Origin: Hyperoodon ampullatus
Lineage: Eukaryota; Chordata; Mammalia; Artiodactyla; Ziphiidae
Assembly (NCBI GenBank): GCA_949752795.1
Contig: OX457070.1
Location: 28,544,588 to 28,608,587, forward strand
Direction of reading: 5' to 3'
Length of the DNA: 64,000 bases
Program-made: the position numbers and the translations under genes
The notes under the pieces: model-generated
What the model was told of the DNA's origin: nothing
The model's input: the letters and a program-made list of their open reading frames with translations, nothing else
The model's database searches: none
Part shown: positions 61,012-64,000 of the stretch, in pieces
Layout: every line of letters starts with the position of its first letter
Position numbering within the stretch: position 1 is the first letter of the stretch

Positions 61012-64000
61012 ACATTCACAGATAAATTAGTATATACATGGGAGAACTGATAGTATTAAATATTAGATTTTAATTCACCATTTAGAAAACTGCTTACAGG
61101 TAGACTTCCTTGTTCCTAGGCAAAGAAATGTAAGGTATGCAAACATGAGATAGTACAAAGATGACTGGGGAAAAGTCTCAATTCTAACAAACTGAAGAAA
61201 CAATAAATCTCTAAGAGTTGGAGTAAGGAGACACTGGACTTGAAAGTCCAGCTTTAACAAGAGTTGGCCTAAGCCAGCCAATCACATCTCAAATATTTGG
61301 TATAATTTGACTCTAAACTAATGAGCTGGCTTCCCCAAGACAGATACAAAATAGTAGTCTACCTGCTTTATAGTCACACCTTATATATAATCTGTATATA
61401 TCCATATGTGTTTCTATATATTGCACTTAAACTTACAGGACTGCAGTAAGATGGCTGGGAGTACCTCAAAGAGGCAGAGAGGCAGCAGGCATAAACTTTC
61501 CTAAGTCGAGTAACAGTGTCAGGAATTCAGAGTGCTGGCTTTGGATATACTAAAATGCCTGGTGACTCCCTATATAAAATTCTAGTCATCTACATTTAAG
61601 TCATCATATACACAGTCTCATCTGGCATCCAGAACATGTGCACATGTGTGGTTCTATAGCCCTCAGAGCTGATCATACTACATCATTTTCACTAGTGTTA
61701 TATTAAAAGAAAACACTTTAGACCAAGGATATGTACATTTATGAAAACGTCACACACAAGGTCTTGGATGTCAGGTCTCCAAAGTCTACCTCAAAGAAGA
61801 CCGCCTTCAGAAGGTTTTAAAAAGGATGTTAGCAAGTGTGGATTGAACCAGTCTCTCTTTCAGATCTCTGGTGTCGTAGAACTAGAGACCTGCTTATATC
61901 CCAAGGACTATGGAAGGATAAGCACAGAGGCTGAGCATTCAGTCTTTGGTCCCTATCAATCCAGGACAAAGATCCTTTTGCCACCCTGGCTAGTGTGACT
62001 TGTTTAATTATGGATAGTTTCCACCCAAACTTCCAGAGACTAAATTGGAGTCATGCAGCAAAGCTTTGTTTTGAACTAATGGAGCTGCTCAGACTGACTT
62101 GCTCTGGAGAGAGCTCCTCATTGGAACAAGCCTAGCAGTGGGTGGTAAGAAGTTAAAGGCCTGACTGGTCATGGCAAGAGGGGGATGGGCCTCTGGAGGA
62201 GTTGCTCCTTTCCCTGCCTCCCCCCTACCCCCTCACTCCCCCAAAAGGACCCAGACTCACAGATGAAAGGTTGTTACAAGACCTTGCAGAACACAGGCTC
62301 TACGAAATCAACCCCACATGGATGGGAGGTTATAATAAGGCCTGGAAGTTAGGAGTCCAAGTCTAGAGGCCACATTTTTCTCTTCCCCAGAACTGAACAC
62401 TAAATGGTAACCTTTTAGCCATAACCCAAGGGTGATTTTATTTTATGTTTTTTATTTTCTTATTTTATTTTATTTTATTTTTTTTTCCCAAGGGTGATTG
62501 TAAATCCACACATGAGCCTAAGAGATTCCCTTCTGGGACAAAGGAAAAAGAAGAATAATTTTAAAAGCTAAGCGAAAAAGAGGCACTTAAAGCAAAAACA
62601 TAGCCCTAGTCTCCCATCTGAGTCTCCTGTTAGGATGTAACCAACGGGATGATCAGCACTGTGCCCTCCTGCACACCTTTAGCACCTTTCATACACTGAA
62701 GGACTTCCAGCTGCTTACGTCTCAGTGACCACTCTAGCAGCCTGATGGCAAAGCAAGTGAAAATTTAGGTCATTTCTTTTTTAGAATTAAAATACCACAC
62801 AAAACAAACCAGAACTAAAATTTCACACCAAAGTGAATGATCCTCAGTTTCATTCCTTCCTCATTCTAGTTTTTAAAATGATACTTAGTTCATCAGGAAG
62901 AATGACCTGTGGCTTTTCCCTAAGACCTTTTTCCAGTTACTAGGCAATTACTCACAGCACCATGCACATTAAAGCAGACAGAAAACGAGGCAAAAAGCTA
63001 AGAGAAAAATCAAGGGCCAATTGGCTTTCTAGAGATAAAACCCATTGCCTGAGAATATGGCAGGTGCACGGCCCAGAGTGAGAAAAGAAACAGTTCTGGA
63101 AGGAAATGGCCAATATGACAGTCAAAGCTCACAGCCCAGAGCAGAAGCCCTCCCTGCCCTGCTCTACTCTGGCCTCTCATGAACTTACATTTATGTCCCA
63201 CAGCATTTATGCCACGCGCTTGGGGTCTGCAATTCCCCACAGTGAAGTCAAAAAGATACTTGAAACCATTAATAAGCGTAGGAGAATGTCAAAACTGCCC
63301 AGAACGAAGAACTCTGACCACCATAAATTTCTTGATTTGAAATGTTCTTGGTGCCATAATTTCTAAGAGCAACAACAAACAGCACAACTGCAACACACAG
63401 TAAAGTCTTTAGACAAGTCAACTCTAACCACTGCTGGCACCATAAGGACGAGAAAAGAAATCACTAATCAAGAGCTGCTGAGCTGCTTAACTTTTCTCCA
63501 AAGTCAGAGGATCGGTTTGGGTACCTAGGCAGCAAGATATCAACCACCGCTGCCATTAGATGCAGCTACTCAATTAGATATACCTTTGAAAACAGGAAGT
63601 TAAACATCTAGCTTTCCCTATAATCTGCAAGGGTCTCAAGGTCAGCCTTCTTGTTCTATCCCCAAAACTTCTTGTTGTTGTTGCTGGATTTAATTTTTGT
63701 TTTTATTGATGATGTTGCTTTAATTTATAGAGCAGTGCCTGAAAGGGTCATATGTTTATAGAGTTCCTTTAAATTTTTCTTTATCTTATCTTGATTCATC
63801 ACGTTATTAAGGTACTTTCAGACTTTCCCTCAACTCCATCAAGGAAGAGGGAGTATATGAGTATGTGTGTGTGTATTGGAGCAGAAGGGAGAGAAGCAAA
63901 GAAAAAAGCACAAGGGAGAGTGAGATTCCATAAATTTAAAACAATTTACAGAAAGGCATCTGATGTATTTTCTGAATAAGGCCTTGATCAGGGTAACCAG
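61012..64000. other. No gene recognised
   Basis: Nothing that I can name apart from a short (TTTTA)n tract near 62440-62480. Frames up to 86 codons (63106-63366) lack domains or splice context. By synteny it may be ADD2 intron 1. Confidence 0.45.

Noticed and set aside
34022..64000. ADD2 coding exons
   Set aside because: I looked for the conserved adducin N terminus and head domain in all frames and found none. They must lie beyond the window.

Overview
The window is nuclear DNA from a mammal, almost certainly a cetacean. The evidence is dispersed repeats. At least 17 copies of tRNA-derived CHR-type SINEs are present in three forms: a roughly 210-bp CHR-2-like form with a long A tail, a longer 340-400-bp CHR-1-like form, and a short form of about 130 bp. 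They begin with the ttccctggtgg motif typical of whale, dolphin and hippo genomes. There is no ruminant BovB and no primate Alu. The species cannot be fixed from sequence alone.

One complete protein-coding gene is present: FIGLA, the oocyte-specific bHLH transcription factor, on the + strand from 6862 to about 22350. It has five coding exons (6862-7062, 9667-9819, 11412-11633, 21615-21646, 22279-22294), all with consensus splice sites and compatible phases. The product is an intact predicted protein of 207 residues. A CG-rich segment with seven E-box-type CANNTG sites lies just upstream. The most notable result is that the 32-nt exon 4 lies inside an old antisense L1M-type LINE fragment. Its sequence and the element's flanking landmarks align with that repeat, so the penultimate coding exon of this germline factor looks exonised from a transposon. 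A CHR-1 SINE later landed 33 nt past that exon's donor site.

Downstream, 22.4-32.5 kb is a layered repeat zone. It contains a MaLR (MLT1-type) LTR with internal sequence that keeps a 163-codon gag-like frame, a probable solo ERV LTR, a MIR split by an MLT1 LTR, and a 4-kb 5'-truncated L1 with clean target-site duplications and an open reverse transcriptase region. A CpG-rich island at about 32.6-33.66 kb with a good splice donor at 33122 is probably the 5' promoter and first non-coding exon of ADD2 (beta-adducin). ADD2 is the known neighbour downstream of FIGLA, in the same direction, in other mammals. No ADD2 coding exon was found, so the rest of the window is probably ADD2 intron 1 or intergenic DNA.

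From 34 to 64 kb I see mostly old LINE, SINE, LTR and DNA-transposon debris. This includes a second L1 insertion, a decayed L2 with RT-like sequence interrupted by MER5A, nested MIR/MLT1/CHR-2 layers, simple repeats, and a perfect 22-bp inverted repeat at about 61 kb. No tRNA, rRNA or CRISPR feature was found, and no novel multi-gene system is visible.
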